DNA of 64,000 nt, taken from positions 1 through 64,000 of the forward strand of contig CBFHNR010000004.1 in assembly GCA_965657215.1 (NCBI GenBank). Direction: 5' to 3'. This document shows, piece by piece, positions 52,039 through 61,890 of this stretch. The notes under the pieces are model-generated. The model ran no database searches and was not told the DNA's origin. It worked only from the letters and a program-made list of their open reading frames with translations. The stretch is from JAHEJA01 sp965657215 (GTDB lineage: Bacteria; Pseudomonadota; Alphaproteobacteria; Rhodobacterales; Rhodobacteraceae). Position numbers and translations under genes: made by a program. The first letter of the stretch is position 1. Each line of letters opens with the position of its first letter.

Positions 52039-53547
52039 ATGTCACTTCTTCCTGAATATTCTGATTTCGAAGCGGGCTATGCCGCAGGTAAAAATCAGGT
52101 GATTTACACACGCTTAGCGGCCGATTTGGACACACCTGTGTCCTTGATGTTGAAACTTGGCAGCGCGGCTAAGGACAGCTTTGTTCTAGAATCTGTGACG
52201 GGTGGCGATACGCGCGGTCGATATTCCATTGTGGGCATGAAGCCCGATTTGATTTGGAAATGTCACGGTGCGGACTCCTTTATCAATCGCTCCGCGCGCT
52301 TTGACGAAGAGGCCTTTGTTCCCTGTGATGAGGACCCTCTCACAGCCTTTCGCACGCTCTTGGATCAAAGCAAAATTGACCTTCCTGCTGATTTGCCGAA
52401 ATCTGCCGCGGGTCTCTTTGGGTACCTTGGCTATGATATGATCCGCTTGGTGGAACATTTACCGAATGTGAACCCAGATCCGCTAGGCCTTCCCGATGCG
52501 CAATTTGTACGGCCCTCGGTGATTGCTGTTTTGGATGCGGTCAAAGGCGATGTGACGTTGGTTTCCCCAATTTGGCACAACTCAGACATCTCTGCGCGTG
52601 CGGCCTATGCACAGGCGGCTGAACGGCTGTCTGATGCGATGCGCGATCTGGATCGGCCCGTTCCTGACACGCGCAATCTGGGTCAAAGCCTTGAGGCAGG
52701 TGCGCCTGTGTCAAACTTTGCCAAGGATTCCTATTTGGGCGCGGTTGAAAAAGCCAAAGATTACATTCGCGCCGGTGATATTTTTCAAGTTGTTCCCTCG
52801 CAAAGATGGACGCAGGATTTTCCACATCCACCCTTTGCTTTGTATCGCGCTTTGCGTCGCACGAATCCCTCGCCGTTCATGTTCTTCTTCAATTTTGGCG
52901 AATTCCAAGTAATTGGTGCAAGCCCTGAAATCTTGGTGCGCGTCTTTGACAAAGAAGTCACCATTCGCCCAATCGCAGGCACGCGTCCACGTGGAGCCAC
53001 AGTCGCAGAAGACAATGCATTAGAAGCCGATCTTCTGGCTGATAAAAAAGAATTGGCCGAGCATTTGATGTTGCTCGATCTTGGTCGCAATGATGTCGGT
53101 CGTGTCGCCAAAGTCGGCTCTGTCACACCGACAGAACAATTCATTATCGAACGCTATAGCCACGTGATGCATATCGTCTCGAACGTCGTTGGGGAACTCA
53201 ATGACGATCAAGACGCGCTCAGTGCGTTTTTCGCCGGCATGCCAGCGGGAACAGTGTCCGGAGCCCCTAAGGTTCGCGCAATGGAAATCATTGATGAGCT
53301 GGAGCCCGAAAAACGCGGCGTCTATGGTGGCGGTGTTGGGTATTTCAGCGCAGGCGGGGATATGGATATGTGCATCGCACTTCGTACAGCCATTGTCAAA
53401 GACAGCAAGCTCTATATTCAAGCAGGCGGCGGAGTTGTCTATGACAGCGATCCAGAGGCGGAATATCAAGAGACCGTTCACAAATCGAACGCGATCCGTC
53501 GCGCGGCTGCGGATGCGGCGATGTTTGCCGAAAAATCTGGAAACTAA
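52039..53547 (+). CDS. trpE: Anthranilate synthase component I
   Basis: Forms anthranilate from chorismate with TrpG-derived ammonia. The 502-residue protein has a chorismate-binding domain with EAKDYIRAGDIFQVVPSQR-type (here KAKDYIRAGDIFQVVPSQRW) sequence, PSPFMFFFNFGEFQVIGASPEILVRV, RPIAGTRPRGAT, and AGMPAGTVSGAPKVRAMEIIDELEP. It lies 8 bases after ppiD, possibly in the same transcript. trpG is 1.45 kb downstream, beyond a divergent gene. No leader peptide was seen. Confidence 0.96.
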   Translation: MSLLPEYSDFEAGYAAGKNQVIYTRLAADLDTPVSLMLKLGSAAKDSFVLESVTGGDTRGRYSIVGMKPDLIWKCHGADSFINRSARFDEEAFVPCDEDPLTAFRTLLDQSKIDLPADLPKSAAGLFGYLGYDMIRLVEHLPNVNPDPLGLPDAQFVRPSVIAVLDAVKGDVTLVSPIWHNSDISARAAYAQAAERLSDAMRDLDRPVPDTRNLGQSLEAGAPVSNFAKDSYLGAVEKAKDYIRAGDIFQVVPSQRWTQDFPHPPFALYRALRRTNPSPFMFFFNFGEFQVIGASPEILVRVFDKEVTIRPIAGTRPRGATVAEDNALEADLLADKKELAEHLMLLDLGRNDVGRVAKVGSVTPTEQFIIERYSHVMHIVSNVVGELNDDQDALSAFFAGMPAGTVSGAPKVRAMEIIDELEPEKRGVYGGGVGYFSAGGDMDMCIALRTAIVKDSKLYIQAGGGVVYDSDPEAEYQETVHKSNAIRRAAADAAMFAEKSGN

Positions 53548-54870
53548 TTAGTTTTCCAGATTTCTCATGACTTGCGATAACGGAACAATCGCCACTGTTT
53601 TCGCCCGATCCTGCAGGGCCCACAACAGCAAAGCCGACAAGGTTTCAGGACGCAAGCGTGCGGTTAAAACGATATTGCGCTCTTGCTTCGCTCTAAAGGC
53701 GGCGCCGTCCAAAAAGCGGCGGATTGTCCGTTCATCTTGATTGTTTGCATCTAAATCCCGATATATCGTGATTGCTGGCACGCCTTCTTTCGCGGCGCCC
53801 GTGACACCAGAATTCAGACCCTTTTCGATATAAACAAGCCCGTGACCCGTTTCTTTGGCAAAGCTTGCCACTTGCGCCGTCGCCTCGCGCGTCACTTGCA
53901 AAGCACCCTCACCTTTTTCAATGAATGCAAGGGATTTCGGAACCATAGCCACACTCTCGGCTAATGTGGTTTCGACGTCCTGACCGCGTGCATCCTCAGG
54001 AAGGCTGACAAGCGCGGCGACTTCATAGCCTGCGTCGTAATATTTGCTTTGCGCTTTAGCGGCCCCATCCCACTCTGCATCAACAGCAAAGCTCACGGGA
54101 AATGGAAGGCTTTCAAGGGCGGCAATATCAAGCACATAGGAGCCATCATCAATAAAGACCACCGCAAAGAGAGGTTCGCCATTGGACTCAACAGGCTCCA
54201 TCTTATAGGCCTCCAAGGCAGGAAGATTAGGTGTGACCTCCTCAGGCTCTGCAACAACTGGCTCAGGCGTTGGCTCGGTTGGTGCAGTTTGCCCAATCGT
54301 TTGCAAGCTGGGGGGCGTTTCTGGTTCTTCGGGAACAGAAATCTCGACTGTTTCGGCGGCTTGATTATCGACAGGCGCCTCATCCACCTCGGGAAGGATG
54401 GGCTGTGCAGGATCTTGAGACAGACCAACGATAGCTTCTCGTGTTGGGGCTTGGGGTTGCTCCATTTGCACATTCGGCAAAACAGGTGCGCTTTCACTCG
54501 CGCTTGGCGCGACAAGGGTCGGATCCGCCGACATGGGCGCCTCGCCCTCGCTCATAACACTTGGAACGCTTACATCTGGAGCCTGCGCCGTTTGCGTGGT
54601 GCTCTCCGCTAGGCTCATCGTTTCAGGCTGAGGCGCTGACACTGAAGGCGCGCTTGGACGCTCTGGGGCTTCGATTGTTGGCGTCACAGTTGGAACTGTA
54701 TCCACTCTTGCGCCATTGAACCCCGATCCAGCAGGAACATCAACGGGCTCTGCTGTTGGAAGAGCAGATTTGCTCAACCCGACATAAAGCGATCCGCCCG
54801 CCGCGATTGCAGAGCCAACAACAACGCCCCAAACTGTACCTGTCAAAAACCCACGTGCCACGCTCAACAT
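53548..54870 (-). CDS. Divergent polysaccharide deacetylase-family envelope protein
   Basis: A 440-residue protein. One N-terminal membrane segment (~10-33), then a disordered Pro/Glu/Ala-rich stretch to ~225, then a domain of the divergent polysaccharide deacetylase (polysacc_deac_2) type: LFAVVFIDDGSY, FPVSFAVDAEWDGA, YDAGYEVAALVSLPEDARGQD and GHGLVYIEKGLNSG. Such proteins occur beside cell-division and S41 protease genes in other bacteria. It is end-to-end with trpE, and splits trpE from trpG. Confidence 0.8.
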   Translation of the reverse strand: MLSVARGFLTGTVWGVVVGSAIAAGGSLYVGLSKSALPTAEPVDVPAGSGFNGARVDTVPTVTPTIEAPERPSAPSVSAPQPETMSLAESTTQTAQAPDVSVPSVMSEGEAPMSADPTLVAPSASESAPVLPNVQMEQPQAPTREAIVGLSQDPAQPILPEVDEAPVDNQAAETVEISVPEEPETPPSLQTIGQTAPTEPTPEPVVAEPEEVTPNLPALEAYKMEPVESNGEPLFAVVFIDDGSYVLDIAALESLPFPVSFAVDAEWDGAAKAQSKYYDAGYEVAALVSLPEDARGQDVETTLAESVAMVPKSLAFIEKGEGALQVTREATAQVASFAKETGHGLVYIEKGLNSGVTGAAKEGVPAITIYRDLDANNQDERTIRRFLDGAAFRAKQERNIVLTARLRPETLSALLLWALQDRAKTVAIVPLSQVMRNLEN

Positions 54871-54999
54871 TCCTCGATCATGTTTTTTCCTGACAAACGC
54901 GCATGGCCCCTTGACCCTGTGCGCGATCCCTGAACATGTATAACGCGACCTTCACTGTCAGGACCAGTCCTGATTACATGTGACAAGAAAGAAAGACAA

Positions 55000-55581
55000 A
55001 TGCTGTTACTGATAGATAACTATGATAGCTTTACCTATAACCTCGTTCACTATTTGGGCGAGCTGGGCACGGATATTGTGGTCAAACGCAATGATGCCAT
55101 TGATGTCCAAGAGGCTATGGCAATGAAGCCTGAGGGTATTTTGTTGTCACCTGGTCCTTGTGATCCGGATCAAGCAGGAATTTGCCTTGCTTTGACCGAG
55201 GCCGCAGCTGAAACACGCACGCCTTTGATTGGTGTTTGTCTCGGGCATCAAACCATTGGACAAGCTTTTGGTGGAAATGTCGTTCGTTGTCATGAAATCG
55301 TGCATGGCAAAATGGGAACAATACATCATAATGATAAAGGCCTTTTCAAGGGCTTACCGACCCCTTTTGAAGCAACACGTTATCATTCGCTTGTCGTGGA
55401 TCGCGACACGCTTCCAGAGTGTTTAGAAGTGACCGCATGGTTGGATGATGGAACCATTATGGGCTTGCAGCATAAAGAGCTTCCTATTCAGGGTGTGCAA
55501 TTCCACCCTGAATCTATTGCTTCTGAACATGGGCATGCCTTGTTGCAAAATTTCGTAGATATGATGAAGGTGCCCGCATGA
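55000..55581 (+). CDS. trpG: Anthranilate synthase component II (glutamine amidotransferase)
   Basis: Provides ammonia to TrpE. The 193-residue protein has LLIDNYDSFTYNLVHYLGELG, LLSPGPCDPDQAG, catalytic Cys in GVCLGHQTIGQAFGG (near 79) and His-Glu in VQFHPESIASEHG. It overlaps trpD by 4 bases. No attenuator was seen in the 130-base gap before it. Confidence 0.95.
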   Translation: MLLLIDNYDSFTYNLVHYLGELGTDIVVKRNDAIDVQEAMAMKPEGILLSPGPCDPDQAGICLALTEAAAETRTPLIGVCLGHQTIGQAFGGNVVRCHEIVHGKMGTIHHNDKGLFKGLPTPFEATRYHSLVVDRDTLPECLEVTAWLDDGTIMGLQHKELPIQGVQFHPESIASEHGHALLQNFVDMMKVPA

Positions 55582-56597
55582 GTGATGCAATGAAACCCCT
55601 CATTTACGCGGCCTCAGAAGGCCCACTTAGCCGTTCTCAAGCAGAAGAGGCTTTTGAATTGTTGTTCGAAGGTCAGGCCACCGCGTCCCAAATCGGCGGA
55701 CTATTGATGGCGATGCGTGCCCGCGGAGAATCTGTTGCTGAATATTCCGCGGCGGCGGCGGTTATGCGATCAAAATGCGTCCCAGTCTCCGCGCCCTCTG
55801 ATGCGATGGATATTGTTGGTACAGGCGGCGATGGTGTCGGGACATTGAACATTTCAACCGCAACCGCCTTTGTGGTTGCGGGCGCCGGTGTTCCCGTGGC
55901 CAAGCATGGTAATCGAAACCTATCGTCAAAATCTGGCGCTGCTGATGCGCTTGGGCTTATGGGGATCAACGTTATGGTCGGCTCTGATGTTGTCGAGCGT
56001 GGGATTGCCGAAGCGGGCATTGGGTTCATGATGGCCCCAATGCACCACCCTGCGATCAAACATGTGATGCCAACGCGTCAGGAATTAGGATGCAAAACGA
56101 TCTTTAACATATTGGGACCATTAACAAATCCCGCTGGCGTGAAACGTCAACTCACGGGTGCCTTTGCCCCGGATTTGATTCACCCAATGGCGGAAACATT
56201 GCAAACCTTGGGATCTGAGAAAGCATGGCTTGTGCATGGATCAGATGGATCAGACGAGATCACAATCACTGGCCCAACAGCAGTTGCAGCCCTCGCGGAT
56301 AACAAAATCACCTCGATGGAAATCCACCCAGAGGATGCAGGATTGCCTGTGCATCCCTTGGCGGACATATTGGGCGATACGCCCGAAGTGAATACCAAGG
56401 CTTTAATGGCGCTTATGAATGGCGAACTTGGGGCCTATCGCGATGCGGTCTTATTGAACGCCGCCGCAGCTTTGGTGATCGCGGACAAAGCAGATACCTT
56501 AAAAACAGGTGTCGAGATGGCGCGTGACAGCATTGATAGCCGCCGCGCCCTTACATCAATCACAACACTTGCACGCATTACCTCGGAGGCCGCATGA
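55578..56597 (+). CDS. trpD: Anthranilate phosphoribosyltransferase
   Basis: Attaches phosphoribose to anthranilate. 339 residues with MDIVGTGGDGVGTLNISTATAFV, KHGNRNLSSKSGAADALG, MHHPAIKHVMPTRQELG and TIFNILGPLTNP. Starts inside the trpG stop (ATGA) and overlaps trpC by 4 bases. Confidence 0.97.
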   Translation: MSDAMKPLIYAASEGPLSRSQAEEAFELLFEGQATASQIGGLLMAMRARGESVAEYSAAAAVMRSKCVPVSAPSDAMDIVGTGGDGVGTLNISTATAFVVAGAGVPVAKHGNRNLSSKSGAADALGLMGINVMVGSDVVERGIAEAGIGFMMAPMHHPAIKHVMPTRQELGCKTIFNILGPLTNPAGVKRQLTGAFAPDLIHPMAETLQTLGSEKAWLVHGSDGSDEITITGPTAVAALADNKITSMEIHPEDAGLPVHPLADILGDTPEVNTKALMALMNGELGAYRDAVLLNAAAALVIADKADTLKTGVEMARDSIDSRRALTSITTLARITSEAA

Positions 56598-57406
56598 GCC
56601 AGACAGTTCTAGACCGTATCAAAGCCTACAAGCTTGAGGAAATCGCAGCGGACAAAGCGGCAAAGCCCCTCGCCGATGTTGAGGATGCAGCACGCGCCGC
56701 CTCACCCACACGGGGATTTGCGGATCGTTTGTTTGAGGCAAGCAAAACTGGCTATGGCTTGATTGCTGAGGTCAAAAAAGCCTCTCCTTCCAAGGGTCTC
56801 ATCCGCGCGGATTTTGATCCTGCGCAATTAGCAAAGGCCTATGAAACAGGCGGCGCGACATGCTTGTCTGTCTTAACAGACACACCAAGCTTTCAAGGTG
56901 CCAAAGACTTTCTCGTTCAAGCGCGCGAGGCAACCACCCTGCCCGCATTGCGCAAAGATTTTATGTATGACACCTATCAAGTCGCTGAGGCGCGCGCCCT
57001 TGGGGCGGATTGCATTTTGATCATCATGGCAAGCGTATCGGATGCTCAAGCTAGCGAACTCGAAGGTGCGGCCTTTTCTTGGGGAATGGATGTCCTGATC
57101 GAAGTGCATGACGCCGAAGAATTGGAACGCGCGAGCACCTTGAAATCACGTCTCTTTGGGATCAACAATCGCAACTTGAAAACCTTTGAAACCAGTTTGG
57201 ATACGACAAAAACCTTGTCGCGCATGGTGCCAGCGGATCGGTTGTTGATCTCAGAGTCTGGGTTGAACACACCTGCCGATTTGGCGGATATGGCCCGCTA
57301 TGGTGCGCGCAGCTTCTTGATCGGGGAAAGCTTGATGCGCCAAGAGGATGTTGCCCAAGCCACAAAAACTTTGCTTGCTAACCCATTGGTAGCAGGAGGA
57401 ATTTAA
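56594..57406 (+). CDS. trpC: Indole-3-glycerol-phosphate synthase
   Basis: Closes the indole ring. The 270-residue TIM barrel has LIAEVKKASPSKGLIRADFDP, LPALRKDFMYDTYQV, LFGINNRNLKTFETSLD and LISESGLNTPADL. It overlaps trpD by 4 bases and abuts moaC, so trpGDC-moaC-moeA are likely one transcript. Confidence 0.97.
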   Translation: MSQTVLDRIKAYKLEEIAADKAAKPLADVEDAARAASPTRGFADRLFEASKTGYGLIAEVKKASPSKGLIRADFDPAQLAKAYETGGATCLSVLTDTPSFQGAKDFLVQAREATTLPALRKDFMYDTYQVAEARALGADCILIIMASVSDAQASELEGAAFSWGMDVLIEVHDAEELERASTLKSRLFGINNRNLKTFETSLDTTKTLSRMVPADRLLISESGLNTPADLADMARYGARSFLIGESLMRQEDVAQATKTLLANPLVAGGI

Positions 57407-57883
57407 ATGTCGGGCCTGACGCATTTTGATGCAAATGGGGATGCGCATATGGTCGATGTCTCGGCCAAAGATCACACATCACGGATCGCGACGGCCTCCG
57501 CTTGGATCAAAATGAACCGTGAGACATTCGATGTGATCGCCAGCGGAACCGCCAAAAAAGGCGATGTTTTAGGCGTTGCGCGGTTGGCGGGGATCATGGG
57601 CGCGAAAAAGACCTCTGACCTTATTCCGTTATGTCATCCTCTCGCGATTACCAAGGTCGCCGTTGACTTTGAGATGGATGCGAATTTACCCGGTGTGCGC
57701 ATTTTGGGAACCGTCAAAACTACGGGTCAAACCGGCGTCGAGATGGAAGCACTAACAGCTGTGTCAACCGCCGCCCTCACGATTTATGACATGTCCAAAG
57801 CCATTGATAAAACAATGGAAATTGGTGGGATCCATGTCACGCTCAAAGATGGCGGAAAATCGGGCCGCTTTGAAGCGAAATGA
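57407..57883 (+). CDS. moaC: Cyclic pyranopterin monophosphate synthase MoaC
   Basis: Second step of molybdopterin synthesis. 158 residues with AGIMGAKKTSDLIPLCHPLAITKV and QTGVEMEALTAVSTAALTIYDMSKAIDKTMEI, carrying the active-site His and Lys/Asp residues. It begins directly after trpC and overlaps moeA by 4 bases. Confidence 0.96.
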   Translation: MSGLTHFDANGDAHMVDVSAKDHTSRIATASAWIKMNRETFDVIASGTAKKGDVLGVARLAGIMGAKKTSDLIPLCHPLAITKVAVDFEMDANLPGVRILGTVKTTGQTGVEMEALTAVSTAALTIYDMSKAIDKTMEIGGIHVTLKDGGKSGRFEAK

Positions 57884-59052
57884 TTTCCGTCAGCCAAGCC
57901 ATTCAAGCCCTCTTTGATTTGGTTGACCCAACAGGCATAGAACTCTGTTCTTTGAAACATGCCCATGGGCGCGTTTTGGCCCGAGATGCCGTAGCTCAGC
58001 GCAACCAACCTCCTTTTGCTGCTTCATCCATGGATGGCTATGCTGTGAAATCCGAGGATGTCGCACCAGATGCCACCTTTGAAGTGATTGGCGAAGCCTC
58101 TGCAGGGCATCGGTTTCATGCCCCCATAACATCGGGTCAAGCCGTGCGCATATTCACAGGCGCCCCCCTTCCCGAAGGGGCCGATCGCGTCATTATCCAA
58201 GAGGACGTGATCCGCTCAGGAGATCACATCACCCTACAGGCGGGATATGACACCAATACCTATGTGCGCCCCGCCGGCGTGGATTTCCAAGTTGGGGCAA
58301 CCCTGAGCGCCCCCAGACGGCTTAGCCCGCGTGATATTGCGCTTTTGGCATCCATGAATGTGCCTGAGACCCGCGTTTACAAAAAACCAGTCGTTGCCTT
58401 GATTTCGACTGGGGATGAATTGGTCATGCCAGGTGAGGTTCCAAGCGAGGATCAAATCATCGCGTCCAATACCTTTGGCCTTTATGCTCAGTTGACGTCA
58501 TGGGGGGCACATCCTCGCATCCTTCCGATTGCCAAGGACAACATTGCCTCGATCCAGACGGCTTTTGACTTGGCCAGTGATGCGGATTTGATTGTCACCA
58601 TCGGCGGGGCCTCGGTTGGGGATCACGATTTGGTCGGTGCAGCCGCGCGCGATATGGGTCTTAAGCAAAAATTCTACAAGGTTCGGATGCGTCCGGGCAA
58701 ACCTCTGATGTCTGGGGTATTGGGCGGTATTCCTTTGATTGGATTACCAGGCAATCCCGTGTCTGCCATGGTATGCGGTGAGGTTTTCCTGAAACCTGTA
58801 ATTGATAAAATGATGGGCCTACCAGCACAGGAACGCGCGCGACAGACTGCTATCTTGGATCATGATATTGCACAAAATGGCGACCGCGAACATTACATGC
58901 GCGCGCGTTTAAGCGAGGGCAAAATTACAGTCTTCGACCGCCAAGATAGCGCGCTTTTGAACGTTCTGTCCGATGCAAATGCCCTAGTCGTACGCGCGCC
59001 AGATGCAGCACCGCAAAAAGCGGGCGAGTCCATACAGTATATCCCACTATAA
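57880..59052 (+). CDS. moeA: Molybdopterin molybdotransferase MoeA
   Basis: Inserts molybdate into adenylated molybdopterin. 390 residues: PPFAASSMDGYAVKSED near 45, RIFTGAPLPEGADRVIIQED near 90, the MoCF_biosynth domain with STGDELVMPGE and TIGGASVGDHDLV, and KPLMSGVLGGIPLIGLPGNPVSA near 285. Overlaps moaC by 4 bases; lexA follows after 79 bases with its own promoter. Confidence 0.95.
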   Translation: MISVSQAIQALFDLVDPTGIELCSLKHAHGRVLARDAVAQRNQPPFAASSMDGYAVKSEDVAPDATFEVIGEASAGHRFHAPITSGQAVRIFTGAPLPEGADRVIIQEDVIRSGDHITLQAGYDTNTYVRPAGVDFQVGATLSAPRRLSPRDIALLASMNVPETRVYKKPVVALISTGDELVMPGEVPSEDQIIASNTFGLYAQLTSWGAHPRILPIAKDNIASIQTAFDLASDADLIVTIGGASVGDHDLVGAAARDMGLKQKFYKVRMRPGKPLMSGVLGGIPLIGLPGNPVSAMVCGEVFLKPVIDKMMGLPAQERARQTAILDHDIAQNGDREHYMRARLSEGKITVFDRQDSALLNVLSDANALVVRAPDAAPQKAGESIQYIPL

Positions 59053-59073
59053 CTTGGAACAAATCCAAAACGG

Positions 59074-59102
59074 TTGACACAAACCAAGAACACCTGTAGA
59101 AC
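59074..59102 (+). promoter_or_regulatory. lexA promoter with SOS box
   Basis: TTGACA at 59074-59079, a 17-base spacer and TAGAAC at 59097-59102 form a good promoter. GAAC-N7-GAAC at 59088-59102 is the reverse complement of the alphaproteobacterial LexA site GTTC-N7-GTTC and covers the -10, so LexA should repress its own gene. Confidence 0.85.
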
Positions 59103-59131
59103 AAAACTAATTTATCAGCAGGAGCAGTGTG

Positions 59132-59827
59132 ATGTTAACCCGCAAACAACTTGATCTATTAGATTTCATAAACAAACGGCTCATCCGCGATGGCGTGCCG
59201 CCCTCCTTTGACGAGATGAAAGAGGCGTTGGATTTGCGGTCTAAATCTGGCATCCACCGTTTGATCACCGCTTTAGAAGAGCGCGGATTTATCCGCCGTC
59301 TTGCACATCGCGCTCGGGCGATTGAAATTGTCAAACTGCCCGAAAGCTTGGGTGGGGACGCCTCTGGGTTTGTGCCCCAAGTCATCGATGGTGACCGCCC
59401 TGATGCAACGCCCCCTTCGGCGACGCCAGTTGAGGCCATTCATGCGATGGAGCTCCCTGTTATGGGGCGCATCGCTGCGGGTGTACCGATTGAAGCAATT
59501 AGCGAAGTGTCGCATAATGTTGCGGTTCCGGGACAAATGCTACGTGGTGGTGGCGAACACTATGCCCTTGAGGTTAAAGGGGATTCGATGATCGAAGCGG
59601 GTATTAATGATGGGGATGTTGTCGTTATTCGTGAAACCAAAACTGCGGTGAATGGGGACATCGTTGTCGCCCTTGTCGAAGATCATGAAGCCACACTCAA
59701 GAGGTTCTTCCACCGCGATAACGCCATAGCGCTTGAGGCGGCGAACCCTGCCTATCCGACGCGCATTTTGTCACCTGACAAGGTTAAGGTTCAAGGCCGC
59801 TTGGTCGGTTTGATCCGTACCTATTAA
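59132..59827 (+). CDS. lexA: SOS repressor LexA
   Basis: Repressor that self-cleaves with RecA help after DNA damage. 231 residues from the ATG at 59132 (a GTG at 59129 precedes it). N-terminal winged helix LTRKQLDLLDFINKRLIRDGVPPSFDEMKEALDLRSKSGIH; cleavage bond Ala116-Gly117 (MGRIAAGVPI); catalytic Ser152 (KGDSMIEAGI) and Lys190 (ATLKRF). Overlaps comEC by 4 bases, convergent. Confidence 0.96.
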   Translation: MLTRKQLDLLDFINKRLIRDGVPPSFDEMKEALDLRSKSGIHRLITALEERGFIRRLAHRARAIEIVKLPESLGGDASGFVPQVIDGDRPDATPPSATPVEAIHAMELPVMGRIAAGVPIEAISEVSHNVAVPGQMLRGGGEHYALEVKGDSMIEAGINDGDVVVIRETKTAVNGDIVVALVEDHEATLKRFFHRDNAIALEAANPAYPTRILSPDKVKVQGRLVGLIRTY

Positions 59828-61818
59828 CGTGTCCATAATCTTTGATATGATGCAGTTTTGGCCGTTTTGATCCGTTCAATTCGGCCAGCGTCATCTGTCC
59901 AAATCGCGATGGATCCATAAGGCGCGCGACGCAGATCATAGTGTAGGCACTCCCCACGCACATCAACATCAATCTTGGACACAATGATTTGATGGCTCTC
60001 GCAAGCTATCACGCGACCTTCATCCTTTTTTGACCAAAAATGCAAAATATCTTCAGATTTCCATTTTGCCAAAGCCTCTTGGCGGGTCGAAACCTGAGCA
60101 TCATTTTCCATCCAAATATCGGCAACAAAGCCTGCGCCTTTTTCCTTGGATAGGCTGCGTCCCTTAGGTGTCATAACACCAACCAATTCACCGCGCGCCT
60201 CTATCAAAATGTCGGGACGTTCGGTTGTGGCCCATGCGACAAAGCTTGCGACAACAGCCAGCAATCCAATGGATTTCCCCCACCCTTGCCAGAGCAATAT
60301 GATAAGCATGCCAAGGGAAAACAGTGGAACAAAATACCATGGAGGCATGGGAACCAAGCGTGCTGCATGATCCAGGCTTGACACATATTGCGCCACAAAC
60401 ACAATCCACCGTAGCCCATAGTCCACTCCGACAAATCCGATCGCCTCTAACCCCAAAGGTGCCAGGACGACGGCGAGCAAGGCACAAGGGGCCACCAGCA
60501 AGGTCATCATAGGAACGGACAATAAATTGGCAAATAGACCAAACTGGCTGATCTGATTAAAATGGGCCGCCGAAATTGGGGCTGTCGCCAGCCCCGCCAC
60601 AAACGAGGACACAAAAAGCGCGGCTGGACCCTTGGCCCAAGTGAATCTGTGAGGAAACCAGCTATTGAACCGCTTGAACGTCACAACAAGCGCCAGTGTC
60701 GCTGCAAAGGACATTTGAAACCCAGGACCAACCAAGGATTCGGGGCGCACCAATAGGATCACCATCGCTGCCAAAGACACCATGCGCAGGCTCATCACGC
60801 GACGATCCACCAAAACAGCGGCCAACATCACCGACACCATGATAAATGAACGCTGCGTGGACACGCTTGCCCCGGTGATCAACAAATAGGTGGCACCAAA
60901 GGCCAAGGCAAAAATTGCAGCCAGCTTTTTGCCATCAATCACACCTTGCGATGGCCGCAGAAAGACCAGTAAAAACCGAACAGCCGTAAAGACGACACTG
61001 CACAAAAGCCCCATGTGCAAACCACTTATCGCCAAGAGATGCGCCAAGTTGGATCGGCGTAAATCCTCAACGAGGGTTTGATCGAGATAACTGCGATCCC
61101 CCGCCATCAAAGCCGCCGCAAGCCCGCCCGTTTGATCGGGTAAATGCGCGCGGACAAAGGTGGAGAACTGTTCCTGACGTTGCGCCCAAAACATATGTCG
61201 CCAAGAAGATGCCTCGCCAAGAACGGTCACAGGTTTCTTGGTGTATCCCACGGCACCAATTCCCATAAACCAAATATAACGTTGAAAATCAAAACCGTCT
61301 GGTTCAGCTGGCCCTTGGGGTGGCATCAGAAAGGCCACCAAAGACACCTGTTTGCCGATCAAAACTCCTTCTGGTATCTCGCCATAAAGGGCAACGCGCA
61401 CCCGTTTCGGAGTACGTGGTCGCGATATGCGATCAACAACAACATCCTTAATGGTTAATCGAAGCGCATCGCTCGCGGATCTATCGATTTTAGTCACAAC
61501 TCCCGTGACATTTCCATAATAAGGCCAACCCAATACCGGCGCAGCCACCCAATTTGTGCGCACCCCCGCGCTACAAAGCCCAAGGAGAACCATGACCATC
61601 AAAACCGCTGCCATTTGTGCCAGCACTGTCATTTTGCCGAGCAACAAACATATTACGACAGCACAAAGACCTAGAACAGAAATTTCAAACCAGACCAAAT
61701 CACGCGGAAGAAGAAAATAACTCCCGACGCCGATTCCTAGGAAAACCGCGCACCAATGAAACAAATGATCGCGTTGATCCAAGAAAAGCTTGGCCAGACT
61801 TAAACTTGTTTTAACCAT
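59824..61818 (-). CDS. comEC: ComEC/Rec2-family DNA uptake channel
   Basis: Inner-membrane protein of 664 residues that carries single-stranded DNA into the cytosol in natural transformation. It has membrane segments near the N-terminus, a DUF4131 region with WPYYGNVTGVVTKID, the competence core HLLAISGLHMGLLCSVVF near 245 and GASVSTQRSFIMVSVML near 320. The C-terminal ~140 residues (after ~525) lack an evident His-rich metallo-beta-lactamase core, so it is a short form. Other competence genes are not in view. Confidence 0.9.
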   Translation of the reverse strand: MVKTSLSLAKLFLDQRDHLFHWCAVFLGIGVGSYFLLPRDLVWFEISVLGLCAVVICLLLGKMTVLAQMAAVLMVMVLLGLCSAGVRTNWVAAPVLGWPYYGNVTGVVTKIDRSASDALRLTIKDVVVDRISRPRTPKRVRVALYGEIPEGVLIGKQVSLVAFLMPPQGPAEPDGFDFQRYIWFMGIGAVGYTKKPVTVLGEASSWRHMFWAQRQEQFSTFVRAHLPDQTGGLAAALMAGDRSYLDQTLVEDLRRSNLAHLLAISGLHMGLLCSVVFTAVRFLLVFLRPSQGVIDGKKLAAIFALAFGATYLLITGASVSTQRSFIMVSVMLAAVLVDRRVMSLRMVSLAAMVILLVRPESLVGPGFQMSFAATLALVVTFKRFNSWFPHRFTWAKGPAALFVSSFVAGLATAPISAAHFNQISQFGLFANLLSVPMMTLLVAPCALLAVVLAPLGLEAIGFVGVDYGLRWIVFVAQYVSSLDHAARLVPMPPWYFVPLFSLGMLIILLWQGWGKSIGLLAVVASFVAWATTERPDILIEARGELVGVMTPKGRSLSKEKGAGFVADIWMENDAQVSTRQEALAKWKSEDILHFWSKKDEGRVIACESHQIIVSKIDVDVRGECLHYDLRRAPYGSIAIWTDDAGRIERIKTAKTASYQRLWTR

Positions 61819-61890
61819 GCTTGTTCTTATCTCACCAGATCGCTAGACAGAGGCAAATCTAATTTCTCTGACTTACCGAAAGGTTAATAC

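Noticed and set aside
53020..53481. 153-residue minus-strand ORF inside trpE
   Set aside because: Antisense shadow of a firmly identified gene, without a distinct RBS or recognisable domain.
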